64,000 nt of DNA, taken from assembly GCA_001897835.1 (NCBI GenBank), contig MKUN01000025.1:1-64000 (forward strand), in the 5' to 3' direction. Positions within the stretch are counted from its first letter, which is position 1, and the number at the start of each line of letters is the position of its first letter. The notes below the pieces were generated by a model. It was not told the origin of the DNA. It ran no database searches and saw only the letters and a list, made by a program, of their open reading frames with translations. Source of the stretch: Bacteroidetes bacterium 46-16 (GTDB lineage Bacteria; Bacteroidota; Bacteroidia; Chitinophagales; Chitinophagaceae). Both the position numbers and the translations under genes were made by a program. Positions 16,564 to 25,327 of this stretch are shown here, in pieces.

Positions 16564-18246
16564 CTATTTGCCGGGTATCGCTGCGACCAACTTCTTGGTG
16601 TATTCATTAACGGGGTGTTTCAATACCTGCTCCGCATCGCCGCGCTCCACAATTTTACCGGCCTGCATCACCATTACCCTATCACTGATATAGTGCACCA
16701 CATTGAGATCGTGTGAAATAAAAAGATAAGAAAGATCAAATTCCGTTTGCAGCTCTTTGAGCAGGTTTAGTATCTGCGCCTGCACGCTTACATCCAGCGC
16801 CGAGACACTCTCATCGCAAACTAATAACTGCGGACGCAGTGCCAGGGCCCTCGCTATGCCCAGGCGTTGCCGCTGGCCACCTGAAAACTGGTGCGGATAC
16901 CGTTTCATGGAAGCAGCCGGTAAGTGTACGGTGTCGAGCAAGCGAAGGACCTCTTTTTGTAACTGGCCGGGCGGCACAATTTGATGCACCTGCATGGGTT
17001 CCTGCAACATATCGCCAACCGTCATACGGGGGTTCAATGATGCGAAAGGGTCCTGGAAGATCATTTGTATTTGCCTGCGTACCCTGCGCCATTCTTTATG
17101 CTGCAATACCGCAAGATCTTCCTTATTGAAAAGCACCTGTCCTTCATGTATGGGTAAGAGGCCTATAAGGCTTCGGCTAAGTGTGCTTTTACCGCAGCCA
17201 CTCTCGCCAACCAGGCCCAGTATTTCCCCTTTTTTCAAAACAAAAGAAACATCATCGACTGCTTTGAAATAATTCAAGGGCCTGCCTAAAAGATCCCTGT
17301 TTTCTGTGAACCACACGCGCAGCTTATTCACTTCCAATAAGGTATCTCCACCTCCAGTGTGTAGTTTAGCCGCTACAGGCTTTGTCCCCTGCATATCATC
17401 AGCATTTAAAAAATCGCTGACAACAGGCAGGCGTTCACCTTTTTGCTGTGCTGAGGGGCGGCAGGCCAGTAATGCTTTGGTATATGCCTGCTGCGGTGTT
17501 TTCAGCACCTGTGCTGCAGGCCCATATTCTATCGTTTCCCCTTTATACATCACCAGCACATCATCGGCCATTTCCGCAGCAAGGGCCAGGTCGTGCGTAA
17601 TGAAGATCATTGCCGTATGCTGCTCCTGCTGCAGGCTGCGCATGAGCAGCATTATCTCTTTCTGTACCGTAACGTCCAGTGCGGTAGTAGGCTCATCGGC
17701 GATCAGCAACAGGGGGCCATTGCACATGGCCATAGCGATCATTACCCTTTGCTTTTGCCCACCCGATAGCTGGTGGGGATAGCGCGTATATATTTGCTCC
17801 GCTCCTGGCAAGCGTACTTTTTTCAGCCATGCAAGGGCCTGCTTTTTAGCCTCTTGTTTTGTTATATTTTGATGAGTAAGGATGCACTCGGTCAATTGCC
17901 TGCCAATGCGCATCACGGGATTGAGCGAGCTCATGGGCTCCTGGAATACCATGCTTATGGCTTTACCCCGCAATTGCTGCGCTTTCGTATTATTCACATC
18001 CTGCAGCGGAAATGAAGTATTACTATCGCTGAGTAACATTGTCCCCGACAATGAGGCTGTTTTAGGTAAAAGGCCCATCAGGGCCAGTGCAGTAAGTGAT
18101 TTGCCGGAGCCGCTCTCGCCAACAATGGCGAGGGTCCTGGCAGGCCCAAGGTGAAAAGACACATTTTTAACGGCGGTAAATGCTTCAGCTCCACCGAATG
18201 AAATATTCAACGCATCGACCTGTAATATGGTATTGGTTGCCTGCAC
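16564..18246 (-). CDS. Double ABC ATPase of oligopeptide/dipeptide type (DppDF fusion)
   Basis: The 560-residue protein fuses two ABC domains. The first has Walker A GESGSGKS (about 43-50), signature LSGGQKQRV and Walker B IADEPTTALD; the second has GESGCGKS (about 345-352), FSGGQRQRLG and VCDESVSALD. Each is followed by the family's C-terminal extension (VKTPQQAYTKALL, VLKHPVNEYTKKL). This is the peptide/nickel-importer type (YejF/GsiA/DppD-DppF). It starts at GTG, overlapping the AMP nucleosidase stop in TAGTG, so translation is probably coupled. No permease or binding-protein gene is nearby. Confidence 0.9.
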   Translation of the reverse strand: MQATNTILQVDALNISFGGAEAFTAVKNVSFHLGPARTLAIVGESGSGKSLTALALMGLLPKTASLSGTMLLSDSNTSFPLQDVNNTKAQQLRGKAISMVFQEPMSSLNPVMRIGRQLTECILTHQNITKQEAKKQALAWLKKVRLPGAEQIYTRYPHQLSGGQKQRVMIAMAMCNGPLLLIADEPTTALDVTVQKEIMLLMRSLQQEQHTAMIFITHDLALAAEMADDVLVMYKGETIEYGPAAQVLKTPQQAYTKALLACRPSAQQKGERLPVVSDFLNADDMQGTKPVAAKLHTGGGDTLLEVNKLRVWFTENRDLLGRPLNYFKAVDDVSFVLKKGEILGLVGESGCGKSTLSRSLIGLLPIHEGQVLFNKEDLAVLQHKEWRRVRRQIQMIFQDPFASLNPRMTVGDMLQEPMQVHQIVPPGQLQKEVLRLLDTVHLPAASMKRYPHQFSGGQRQRLGIARALALRPQLLVCDESVSALDVSVQAQILNLLKELQTEFDLSYLFISHDLNVVHYISDRVMVMQAGKIVERGDAEQVLKHPVNEYTKKLVAAIPGK

Positions 18247-19016
18247 TAAAACTTAAGGTGTTTTACCGTTTGCCCTTTATTGATAAGCTGCTTGAGCGAG
18301 TCGATCCCTATTTTAAGATGCAGGTTAACATAGTTTTTGGTCACCTTCTTGTCGCTGGTACTGGTCTTTACCCCATCGGGTATCATAGGCTGGTCGGATA
18401 CCAGTAACAAGGCACCCGTAGGTATGGAGTTGTAAAAGCCTGTAGTGAAGATGGTCGCGGTTTCCATATCTATGGCCATAGCCCTTATCTTCCTCAGGTA
18501 GTCTTTAAAATCATCATCATGCTCCCATACCCTGCGGTTGGTTGTATATACCGTACCGGTCCAATAATCCCGCTTATTATCCCGGATCGTTGTGGATATG
18601 GCTTTTTGCAGGGCAAATGCGGGCAAGGCAGGCACTTCGGGCGGGAAGTAATCGTTACTGGTACCATCGCCCCTTATTGCCGCTATGGGGAGTATCAGGT
18701 CCCCTACTTTGTTTTTCTTTTTCAGGCCGCCACATTTACCCAGAAACAGGACTGCCTTTGGCGATATGGCCGAAAGCAGGTCCATCATTGTTGCGGCACC
18801 TGGGCTGCCCATCCCGAAATTAATGATGGTAATACCGTCGGAAGTAGCACATTGCATAGGCTTATCCTCCCCTACTACGGGCACATTGTGCATGTCTGCA
18901 AATAGCTGTACGTAATTACTGAAATTGCAAAGGAGGATATATTTACCGAACTCTTTGAGCTCCTGGCCGGTGTAGCGCGGCAGCCAGTTTTCTACTATGT
19001 CCTGTTTTGTTTTCAT
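18246..19016 (-). CDS. amn: AMP nucleosidase, short Bacteroidota form
   Basis: The ATG at 19016 gives 256 residues. The PNP/UDP phosphorylase fold is seen in INFGMGSPGAATMMDLLSA, FLGKCGGLKKKNKVGDLILP and the active-site strand AIDMETATIFTTGF with the purine-binding MET and LLLVSDQPM. The enzyme splits AMP to adenine and ribose-5-phosphate. It lacks the extra N-terminal domain of the E. coli Amn protein, as usual in this phylum. A perfect -7 box (19020-19027) lies just upstream and the ABC ATPase gene is translationally coupled downstream. Confidence 0.87.
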   Translation of the reverse strand: MKTKQDIVENWLPRYTGQELKEFGKYILLCNFSNYVQLFADMHNVPVVGEDKPMQCATSDGITIINFGMGSPGAATMMDLLSAISPKAVLFLGKCGGLKKKNKVGDLILPIAAIRGDGTSNDYFPPEVPALPAFALQKAISTTIRDNKRDYWTGTVYTTNRRVWEHDDDFKDYLRKIRAMAIDMETATIFTTGFYNSIPTGALLLVSDQPMIPDGVKTSTSDKKVTKNYVNLHLKIGIDSLKQLINKGQTVKHLKF

Positions 19017-19019
19017 ATA

Positions 19020-19027
19020 CAAAGATA
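19020..19027 (-). promoter_or_regulatory. -7 promoter element of AMP nucleosidase
   Basis: On the minus strand this reads TATCTTTG, a perfect TAnnTTTG, only 3 bp from the ATG at 19016; the transcript would be leaderless or nearly so. Confidence 0.5.
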
Positions 19028-19097
19028 GCAAATCCAAATTTTATGCCTAGCGACGGAAGCTTCTGTATGTTATTTTCACTTTATTTTATGAACTTAT

Positions 19098-19105
19098 TAC
19101 TTTTG
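19098..19105 (+). promoter_or_regulatory. -7 promoter element of HSDR_N gene
   Basis: TACTTTTG fits TAnnTTTG and lies 10 bp before the ATG at 19116. Confidence 0.45.
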
Positions 19106-19115
19106 ATACGGGCCT

Positions 19116-19559
19116 ATGATACAGCTTGATCTCAGCAATATAACACTACCATTAAAACATGAAGGTGGCAAAGCCTATGTGTTCGATACGATACGCAAAG
19201 GCTGGTATGTACTGACACCTGAGGAACATGTACGGCAATACCTGCTTCACTATCTTATTAACTCACTGCAATATCCGCAGGGATTGATAGCTGTTGAAAA
19301 AAGGATACTGGTGGGCACAATGCCTAAGCGCTTTGATATCGTTGTATATGATGGAGATCATAAGCCCTGGCTGCTGGCCGAATGTAAAGCCCCGGATGTG
19401 ACCATAACCGATAAAGCCCTGCAGCAATTGCTGAGTTACCAGCGGAGCATACAGAGCCGGTACTGGCTGCTGGGCAATGGCAGGCAATTATATTGTGCAG
19501 ACAGTATGGACCCAATGAATATCCAATGGCTCAACCAACTACCTGCCTATAGCCTCTAA
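19116..19559 (+). CDS. Type I restriction enzyme R N-terminal-like (PD-(D/E)xK) protein
   Basis: The 147-residue protein matches the stand-alone HSDR_N_2 domain: YVFDTIRKGWYVLTPEEHVRQ, then the nuclease core RFDIVVYDGDHKPWLLAECKAP, where Asp in RFD and ECK form the PD-(D/E)xK catalytic set. These small proteins are conserved in Bacteroidota outside restriction operons and their role is unknown. Its last 21 bp overlap the convergent S41 protease gene. Confidence 0.85.
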   Translation: MIQLDLSNITLPLKHEGGKAYVFDTIRKGWYVLTPEEHVRQYLLHYLINSLQYPQGLIAVEKRILVGTMPKRFDIVVYDGDHKPWLLAECKAPDVTITDKALQQLLSYQRSIQSRYWLLGNGRQLYCADSMDPMNIQWLNQLPAYSL

Positions 19560-21185
19560 ATAACTATTGCTATTATTCAATTCCTGCATTGCCCGCTGCA
19601 CTACATTATCTTTCTGGCTATTGATATAATAATAACCATTGTCCCTAAAGAGTAAACGTGCCAGCTGCGCCCGTATTTGCAGCCTGAAGTAAGCATTCTG
19701 TGCCGGCTCCTTTAATATCATTTTCACCAATGGCCTGTAGTCCTCTTTCAAGGCGGCCAGGTAAGACTTTATAATATCGTTCTCCCCTTTGAAATTTTTA
19801 TCATAATCCTTCACTGAACTAAAGCGCAAGGAGTCCCTGTGCCGGATAAAATAATCCCAGAGCGTATTCTTCAGTTCCTCGCTATATACCATGTTCAGGA
19901 ATGCCGACGACAGCCTGGAGGTATCATACGGTACATATATATCAGGGTGTATGCCGCCCCCGCCAAATACCAGCCTGTGCCTGGAGGTATAATAATGTGA
20001 CGTATCGGCAAGTGCAAACGAATCAGTGCCTGTAAGCTCACCATTCTGAAAGCGTTGGGCAAATGCCTGCTGGTAAGCCTCTTTGCCATTGGCGAATGAG
20101 CGCTGTATGCTGCGACCTGATGGTGTATAATAACGGGCGATGGTAAGCCGCAATGCAGCGCCATCTTCCATCTCGTACTGCTCCTGTACAAGGCCCTTGC
20201 CGTAGGTGCGCCGCCCCACGATAACACCCCGGTCCCAGTCCTGTATGGCCCCGGCCAATATCTCGCTGGCCGATGCAGAGCTTTCATCTACCAATATAGC
20301 CAGCTTGCCCGTTTCAAACATGCCATCCCTGCCCGCTTTGTAATCAACACGCTGCGAACGCCTGCCCTTAGTATATACGATGAGTTTCTTATCATCGAGA
20401 AACTCATCTGCTATCATGGTAGCATCATCAAGATAACCACCCGGGTTATCGCGCAGGTCGAGCAACAGTTGCTTCATACCCTGTGCCTTGAGCTTTTTCA
20501 GGGCTTTGCTGAACTCATCGTAGGTGGTAGCGCTGAAGCGGTTTATTTTGATAAAACCGGTTATACTATCGAGCATTACCCCGGCCTCTACACTGAATAC
20601 CGGGACGATATCCCGTTCTATAGGCACTTGTTTGATGAGGCCCGATATCGGCTGTCTCAGAGTAACCGATACATGTGAATGTTGTTTGCCTTTCAGCAAT
20701 TTCATGATATGCTCCGAGGTGATCTGTGTGCCCGCCACCATACTATCGTTCACTTTTATCAGCTGGTCTCCTGTCTCCACCCCGGCATGCTCTGCCGGGC
20801 CATTCTCTATTACCGATGTTACCTGTATGGTATCGCGTATGATGGAGAACTCGACACCTATACCGAAAAAGCCCCCTTCCAGGTCCTCATTCACTTCGGC
20901 AAGCTTATCGGCAGGTATATATACCGTATGCGGGTCAAGGTGGCTCAATATACCGGTAATAGCATCGTCGTAAAGTGCATTGCCATTTATACTGTCTACA
21001 TATTTTTCGTTTATCAGGTCGATGATCTCTTCGAGGCGGTCATTACGCTGTATTATGGCCTGTATGTCGCGTTTATTGCGCAGGGTATCGCGCAGGTTGA
21101 AACCAAGTGTCATACCTGCAATTAGAATAAAAGAAAAAAGTAAAGGTGTCCAGACCCTGAACCTGCCTGCTCTGTGTTCGCCCAT
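19539..21185 (-). CDS. S41 family C-terminal processing peptidase
   Basis: The 548-residue protein has an N-terminal membrane anchor (about 12-30), an S41 N-terminal segment (LEEIIDLINEKYVD), a PDZ domain (about 104-180, GFFGIGVEF...GPAEHAGVETGDQLIKVN) and the protease core with LLLDLRDNPGGYL. The catalytic dyad is Ser305 in ESSASASE and Lys330 in RRTYGKGL, the 25-residue spacing seen in Prc/CtpA. Family members trim or destroy periplasmic proteins. It faces away from the BadF-type kinase gene. Confidence 0.92.
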   Translation of the reverse strand: MGEHRAGRFRVWTPLLFSFILIAGMTLGFNLRDTLRNKRDIQAIIQRNDRLEEIIDLINEKYVDSINGNALYDDAITGILSHLDPHTVYIPADKLAEVNEDLEGGFFGIGVEFSIIRDTIQVTSVIENGPAEHAGVETGDQLIKVNDSMVAGTQITSEHIMKLLKGKQHSHVSVTLRQPISGLIKQVPIERDIVPVFSVEAGVMLDSITGFIKINRFSATTYDEFSKALKKLKAQGMKQLLLDLRDNPGGYLDDATMIADEFLDDKKLIVYTKGRRSQRVDYKAGRDGMFETGKLAILVDESSASASEILAGAIQDWDRGVIVGRRTYGKGLVQEQYEMEDGAALRLTIARYYTPSGRSIQRSFANGKEAYQQAFAQRFQNGELTGTDSFALADTSHYYTSRHRLVFGGGGIHPDIYVPYDTSRLSSAFLNMVYSEELKNTLWDYFIRHRDSLRFSSVKDYDKNFKGENDIIKSYLAALKEDYRPLVKMILKEPAQNAYFRLQIRAQLARLLFRDNGYYYINSQKDNVVQRAMQELNNSNSYLEAIGR

Positions 21186-21329
21186 GACCTAAATTGGGTG
21201 CAATTTACTTGCAAATACGCAAGATAATAATAGACAAAAAACATAATGCCACAAAAACTCACCCTAATCGGGCACAAGATTAGGAAAATATGTATTAGCT
21301 GTGCAAATTTGTATCATCAAAGAAAGCTC

Positions 21330-22175
21330 ATGTCATCCATACTCATTGCCGAAAGCGGCTCTACAAAAACAGACTGGTGCCTGCTGAAAAAGGGTGCAAA
21401 AAGCAAGAACCATAAGACCGCAGGTATCAACCCTTACCTCCAAAACGGGGGTGAAATGCTTTCTGTGCTGGAGGATGGCCTGGGCGGCTGGCTAAAAAAG
21501 GCACCGGATGCAGTGTTTTTTTATGGCGCCGGTTTAGGCAATACGATACGCCAGAAAGAAGTAAAGGGGGTATTAAAACAATACTTTGATATAAAGCAGG
21601 TAACAGCCGATAGCGATCTTATAGCCGCGGCAAGGGGCCTTTGCGGAAATGATAAGGGTATCGTGTGCATACTGGGCACGGGCAGCAACTCCTGCTACTA
21701 CAATGGCAGGCAGGTAAAAGACAAGCAGGTATCGCTGGGCTATGTGGCCGGTGACGAAGGCAGCGGTAATCACCTGGGTAAGCGGGTGCTGCAATACTAT
21801 GCTTACAATACATTTGATACAGAGCTTAAAATGGCTTTTGAACAACGCTTCGGCAATGATATTTCCCTTATACTGCACAAGCTATACAAAGAACCCTTCC
21901 CCAACCGGTATTTAGCGGGTTTCGTACAATTACTGAAAGAGAACAGGGGCCATTTCATGGTAGAGAATATACTGGAAGATTGCCTCAATGATTTCTTTCA
22001 CCACCATATACTCAAATACAGGCAAAGCTGGAAGCTGCCGGTCAATTTTACCGGCTCGGTAGCATATGAGTTCCGGGATGTGATACTGGCCCTTTGCGAG
22101 CAATACGAATTACAGGCAGGCAAGATCGAGAAAAGTCCCCTCAAAGGGCTGATAAAATATCACAATCCCAACTAA
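21330..22175 (+). CDS. BadF/BadG/BcrA/BcrD-type ATPase, putative N-acetylglucosamine kinase
   Basis: The ATG at 21330 begins the ASKHA phosphate-1 motif IAESGSTKTDWCLL; the upstream 28 codons of the frame are not used. Further motifs are ILGTGSNSC (phosphate 2 region, about 113-121) and YVAGDEGSGNHLGKR, which matches Bacteroidota proteins annotated as N-acetylglucosamine kinases or BadF/BadG ATPases. At 281 residues it is full length. It would phosphorylate an amino sugar for cell-wall recycling or catabolism; the exact substrate is inferred. A strong terminator follows. Confidence 0.85.
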   Translation: MSSILIAESGSTKTDWCLLKKGAKSKNHKTAGINPYLQNGGEMLSVLEDGLGGWLKKAPDAVFFYGAGLGNTIRQKEVKGVLKQYFDIKQVTADSDLIAAARGLCGNDKGIVCILGTGSNSCYYNGRQVKDKQVSLGYVAGDEGSGNHLGKRVLQYYAYNTFDTELKMAFEQRFGNDISLILHKLYKEPFPNRYLAGFVQLLKENRGHFMVENILEDCLNDFFHHHILKYRQSWKLPVNFTGSVAYEFRDVILALCEQYELQAGKIEKSPLKGLIKYHNPN

Positions 22176-22196
22176 GGCAAACGAGCAAGAGCACTT

Positions 22197-22233
22197 AAAA
22201 ATATTCCCCGCCTAAGAAGCGGGGAATATTTTT
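22197..22233 (+). terminator. Rho-independent terminator of BadF-type kinase gene
   Basis: A perfect 15-bp inverted repeat (AAAAATATTCCCCGC, 7-nt loop, complement) ends in T5. Confidence 0.88.
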
Positions 22234-22245
22234 GCAACCAGGTAT

Positions 22246-22276
22246 AAAAAGTAGTCCCGCCAATTGGCGGGACTAC
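22246..22276 (-). terminator. Rho-independent terminator of OmpA-family gene
   Basis: An 11-bp perfect stem (GTAGTCCCGCC/GGCGGGACTAC) with a 4-nt loop is followed on the minus strand by TTTTTATACC, 28 bp past the OmpA-family stop. Confidence 0.88.
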
Positions 22277-22303
22277 CTATATTATTAATCTGTTACTTCT
22301 GAA

Positions 22304-24043
22304 TTAGTCTCTCCTGAGGTTCGGGAAAGGAGGAGCTACGTTAGCAGGACCTTCTTCGCCGCTCATAGCTGAACGATACATAACAGAGTTAGCATCACCC
22401 GGCTGACCATATTGGAATATGAAGCGGTTACGATCGATACCATGTTTTTCGCTCATATACTCGATGATCGCATTTACGCGGTCCCAAGAGCGCTGCTGCT
22501 GCAGTTTGCTGCCATTACCAGAACCAGTGATAACCACTTTACAAGTTGGGTTAGCCTGCATTTGAGCGGCCAGTGTAGCCAGCTGTACCTGCATTGTCGG
22601 GCGTATCCTTGAAGAGTTGTTATCGAAGTTGATAGCACCTGAACCGATGTTACCGCAAGCAGGAGCTGCTGTACCGCAACCTTCCGGACATGGGCACTTG
22701 CCTACACCATCAGCGTCAACAGGTTGACATTCTGTAGGTGTGATGAGTTGTTTATCGCGGAAATCAGGAACACCGTCACCATCTGTATCCATCGGGCAAC
22801 CATGGCTATCAACTGCAACACCTGCAGGAGTACCAGGGCACTTATCGAACTGGTCAGTGATACCGTCACCGTCTGCATCAGGCAGTACCGGATCAGGCAG
22901 CAGCATGTGGCGTGGTGAGTTAAGCTCGCTGTAAGCGTAGTCAAGCGGATTGAGCCAGTACAATGGTTCAACATTCTTCTTCTTGTTACCCAGGTTGAAG
23001 TTAAGACCCAGTGAGAAGTAGTTGATCATATCATTGTTCTGTGTCTGTACGGGTGAGCCATAAACCTGCTCAGCCCAGCGCTGACCATCAACCAGGTCAT
23101 CATCCCAGGGGATAGAAAGACGGTCTTCAAGAGATATGTTCACACGTTTGCTAACGCGGAAGGCCATACCAACACCTAAGCTAGGTGTGAATTTCTTGGC
23201 ATAAGAACCGATCTTACCGCCATAACGCCTGCCATTCTCTGTTTCAGCTTCTGTTTCGTAAGTGTTGTCCATAGCTGCTTTCAGCTTGTCGCGGATCGCT
23301 TTACGGTTCTCGTGTATCTGTGGTGTGTTACCTACGATATCAGAGAAGTTGTAAGGCTGGTCGCCAGGACCGGCAGCATTGATCATTGTATGATACATCA
23401 AAGCACCCAGGCCCAGGAAGCCGTATACGCTCATACCTGTACGTGCCTTATGGAAACGTATGTTGTTGGTAGTTGCTATCAGGTCCAGGTTTATCTGGTG
23501 AGATGTCATTTTATAGTTATAATATACCTGGTCAACCGGGGCACCGGTAGCATTACCAGCATAGTTGTAAGAAGCAACACCAGCGCCGTTCCATGCCGGG
23601 TTATACCTGTAGTTCTCAGATGACTGCCATGCCTGGCCTTTGCCAACACCGTAGTTATACTGCAAACGGGTAGATATAACATAACCCCATGCTTTACGCA
23701 CGTGGAAGTGGAAACCGTAGCCACCACCCTGCCATAACATAAGGCTGGGCACGTCGCCAATAACGTTATAAAGACCGCCACCTAAACCGATCTCCCACAT
23801 GTTGCGAGGTTTTGCGGGGAAGAAGTATTGGTGGTTCATAAACTTACGATGCTGGTCCATGCGGTACTTAGGTACGTAGTTTGAATCCATAACATCATAG
23901 TTCTGACCACGATATGTCATATCGCGACCAGCCCACTGGGCACTGCCGTCCATGGGTTGTGTCTGACTTTCCTGCGCGAACACCGGCTGCGATGCGAAGG
24001 CAAAACATAAACCGGCTAGCAATAGGTACTTTTTGTTGACCAT
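22304..24043 (-). CDS. Large OmpA-family outer-membrane protein with TSP type-3 repeats
   Basis: The 579-residue protein has a signal peptide (about 1-23), a 330-residue N-terminal beta-barrel-like region (WEIGLGGGLYNVIGD, FTPSLGVGMAFRVSKRVNIS, NYFSLGLNFNLG), two calcium-binding type-3 repeats (DADGDGITDQFDKCPGTPAG, DTDGDGVPDFRD, about 390-430), a Cys-rich linker (CPCPEGCGTAAPACG) and a C-terminal OmpA domain (about 470-555) with INFDNNSSRIRPTMQVQLA. The OmpA domain binds peptidoglycan. Bacteroidota homologues are abundant outer-membrane proteins. The strong promoter and terminator fit high expression. Confidence 0.88.
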   Translation of the reverse strand: MVNKKYLLLAGLCFAFASQPVFAQESQTQPMDGSAQWAGRDMTYRGQNYDVMDSNYVPKYRMDQHRKFMNHQYFFPAKPRNMWEIGLGGGLYNVIGDVPSLMLWQGGGYGFHFHVRKAWGYVISTRLQYNYGVGKGQAWQSSENYRYNPAWNGAGVASYNYAGNATGAPVDQVYYNYKMTSHQINLDLIATTNNIRFHKARTGMSVYGFLGLGALMYHTMINAAGPGDQPYNFSDIVGNTPQIHENRKAIRDKLKAAMDNTYETEAETENGRRYGGKIGSYAKKFTPSLGVGMAFRVSKRVNISLEDRLSIPWDDDLVDGQRWAEQVYGSPVQTQNNDMINYFSLGLNFNLGNKKKNVEPLYWLNPLDYAYSELNSPRHMLLPDPVLPDADGDGITDQFDKCPGTPAGVAVDSHGCPMDTDGDGVPDFRDKQLITPTECQPVDADGVGKCPCPEGCGTAAPACGNIGSGAINFDNNSSRIRPTMQVQLATLAAQMQANPTCKVVITGSGNGSKLQQQRSWDRVNAIIEYMSEKHGIDRNRFIFQYGQPGDANSVMYRSAMSGEEGPANVAPPFPNLRRD

Positions 24044-24106
24044 AACAGATTTGTTTATTTAAAGATTTTGGTTAAACTCGATTTTGGTTAAAATGCAAAT
24101 ATGCAG

Positions 24107-24137
24107 CAAAGGTATAGTACACTTTTAAAAAAACAAA
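24107..24137 (-). promoter_or_regulatory. Promoter of OmpA-family gene
   Basis: On the minus strand TTTG (24134-24137), 19 bp, then TACCTTTG (24107-24114): a consensus Bacteroidota promoter, giving a leader of about 55-60 nt before the ATG at 24043. Confidence 0.85.
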
Positions 24138-24264
24138 GAATAAAAAATAAAAATGTTTCATTAACAACAATTTTACAATTGTCAAGGATTATGCCAAAAA
24201 AATACTTCCACTAATCAAATACATACCCGACTTTTGCAATCTTTATGGCGGGTATCTCCTTTCG

Positions 24265-25227
24265 ATGGAACTTGTAAAGCAAATAATAGGACCGGAATTA
24301 GCAACATTTGAGAAAAAATTCTCAGATAACGTAAAGGGCTCCAACCCCTTGCTGGACAAGATTATGCGCTTTATTATCCGGCGAAAAGGCAAGCAAATGC
24401 GGCCCATGTTCGTGCTCCTTTCGGCCAGGATAGCCGGGAACATCAATGAAAAGACTTACCGGGCCGCATCGCTCATAGAATTATTGCACACAGCCACTTT
24501 GGTACACGATGATGTGGTGGACAATGCCATGATTCGTAGAAATTTTTTCTCAATAAACGCACTGTGGAAGAACAAAATAGCCGTGCTGGTAGGCGATTAC
24601 CTGCTGGCCAAAGGTTTGCTGCTGTCGGTAGAACATGGCGATTACCCTATCCTGAAGATCACATCGAGGGCGGTGAAAGAAATAAGCGAGGGTGAGCTGC
24701 TACAAATGGAAAAAGCCAGGAAGCTTGATATCAAAGAGGATATATATTTTGAAATAATAAAAGCAAAGACTGCCTCTCTACTATCAGCAGCATGTGCCGC
24801 AGGGGCCTTCTCTGCAAACGATAGTGAAGAGCAGGCGGATGCCTTCAGGCTCTTTGGGGAAAAAATAGGCATAGCCTTCCAGATCAAGGATGACCTCTTC
24901 GATTATGGCGAGGAGAAGATCGGCAAGCCCACAGGTATAGATATCAAGGAACGTAAAATGACCCTGCCCCTGATCTACACCCTTCAAAAAGTAGATAATG
25001 CAACCAAAAAGAGGATAATATATATAATAAAAAATCACAACACAGATAAACAAAAGGTAAACGAGGTGATCAGGATAGTGAATGAAACGGGGGGAATAGC
25101 CTATGCCCAGCAAAAAATGAAGGAATACCAACAGCAGGGGCTTGAACTGCTGCAACAATACCCGGACAGCCCCGAGCGCAGGGCCATGGAAGAGCTGGTG
25201 GCCTATGTGATAGACCGGAAACATTAA
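24265..25227 (+). CDS. Polyprenyl diphosphate synthase (trans-isoprenyl)
   Basis: The 320-residue protein has both aspartate-rich motifs of trans-prenyltransferases: DDVVD at about 82-86 (FARM) and DDLFD at about 207-211 (SARM), with GKQMRPMFVLLSA, LLHTATLVHDD and GDYLLAKG. It chains isopentenyl diphosphate onto an allylic primer to make the side chain of menaquinone or the carrier lipid; residues before the FARM suggest a long-chain (C35-C40) product, but length cannot be fixed by eye. It ends 100 bp before the second uvrA. Confidence 0.92.
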   Translation: MELVKQIIGPELATFEKKFSDNVKGSNPLLDKIMRFIIRRKGKQMRPMFVLLSARIAGNINEKTYRAASLIELLHTATLVHDDVVDNAMIRRNFFSINALWKNKIAVLVGDYLLAKGLLLSVEHGDYPILKITSRAVKEISEGELLQMEKARKLDIKEDIYFEIIKAKTASLLSAACAAGAFSANDSEEQADAFRLFGEKIGIAFQIKDDLFDYGEEKIGKPTGIDIKERKMTLPLIYTLQKVDNATKKRIIYIIKNHNTDKQKVNEVIRIVNETGGIAYAQQKMKEYQQQGLELLQQYPDSPERRAMEELVAYVIDRKH

Positions 25228-25327
25228 ACAATAATATCCTATATCATATTATAATGGTATTGCGTAATAAGATACCAGCAAACAAACAGTTTCCCAATAT
25301 TGATCGTTATTTTGCTTAAGAGAATTT

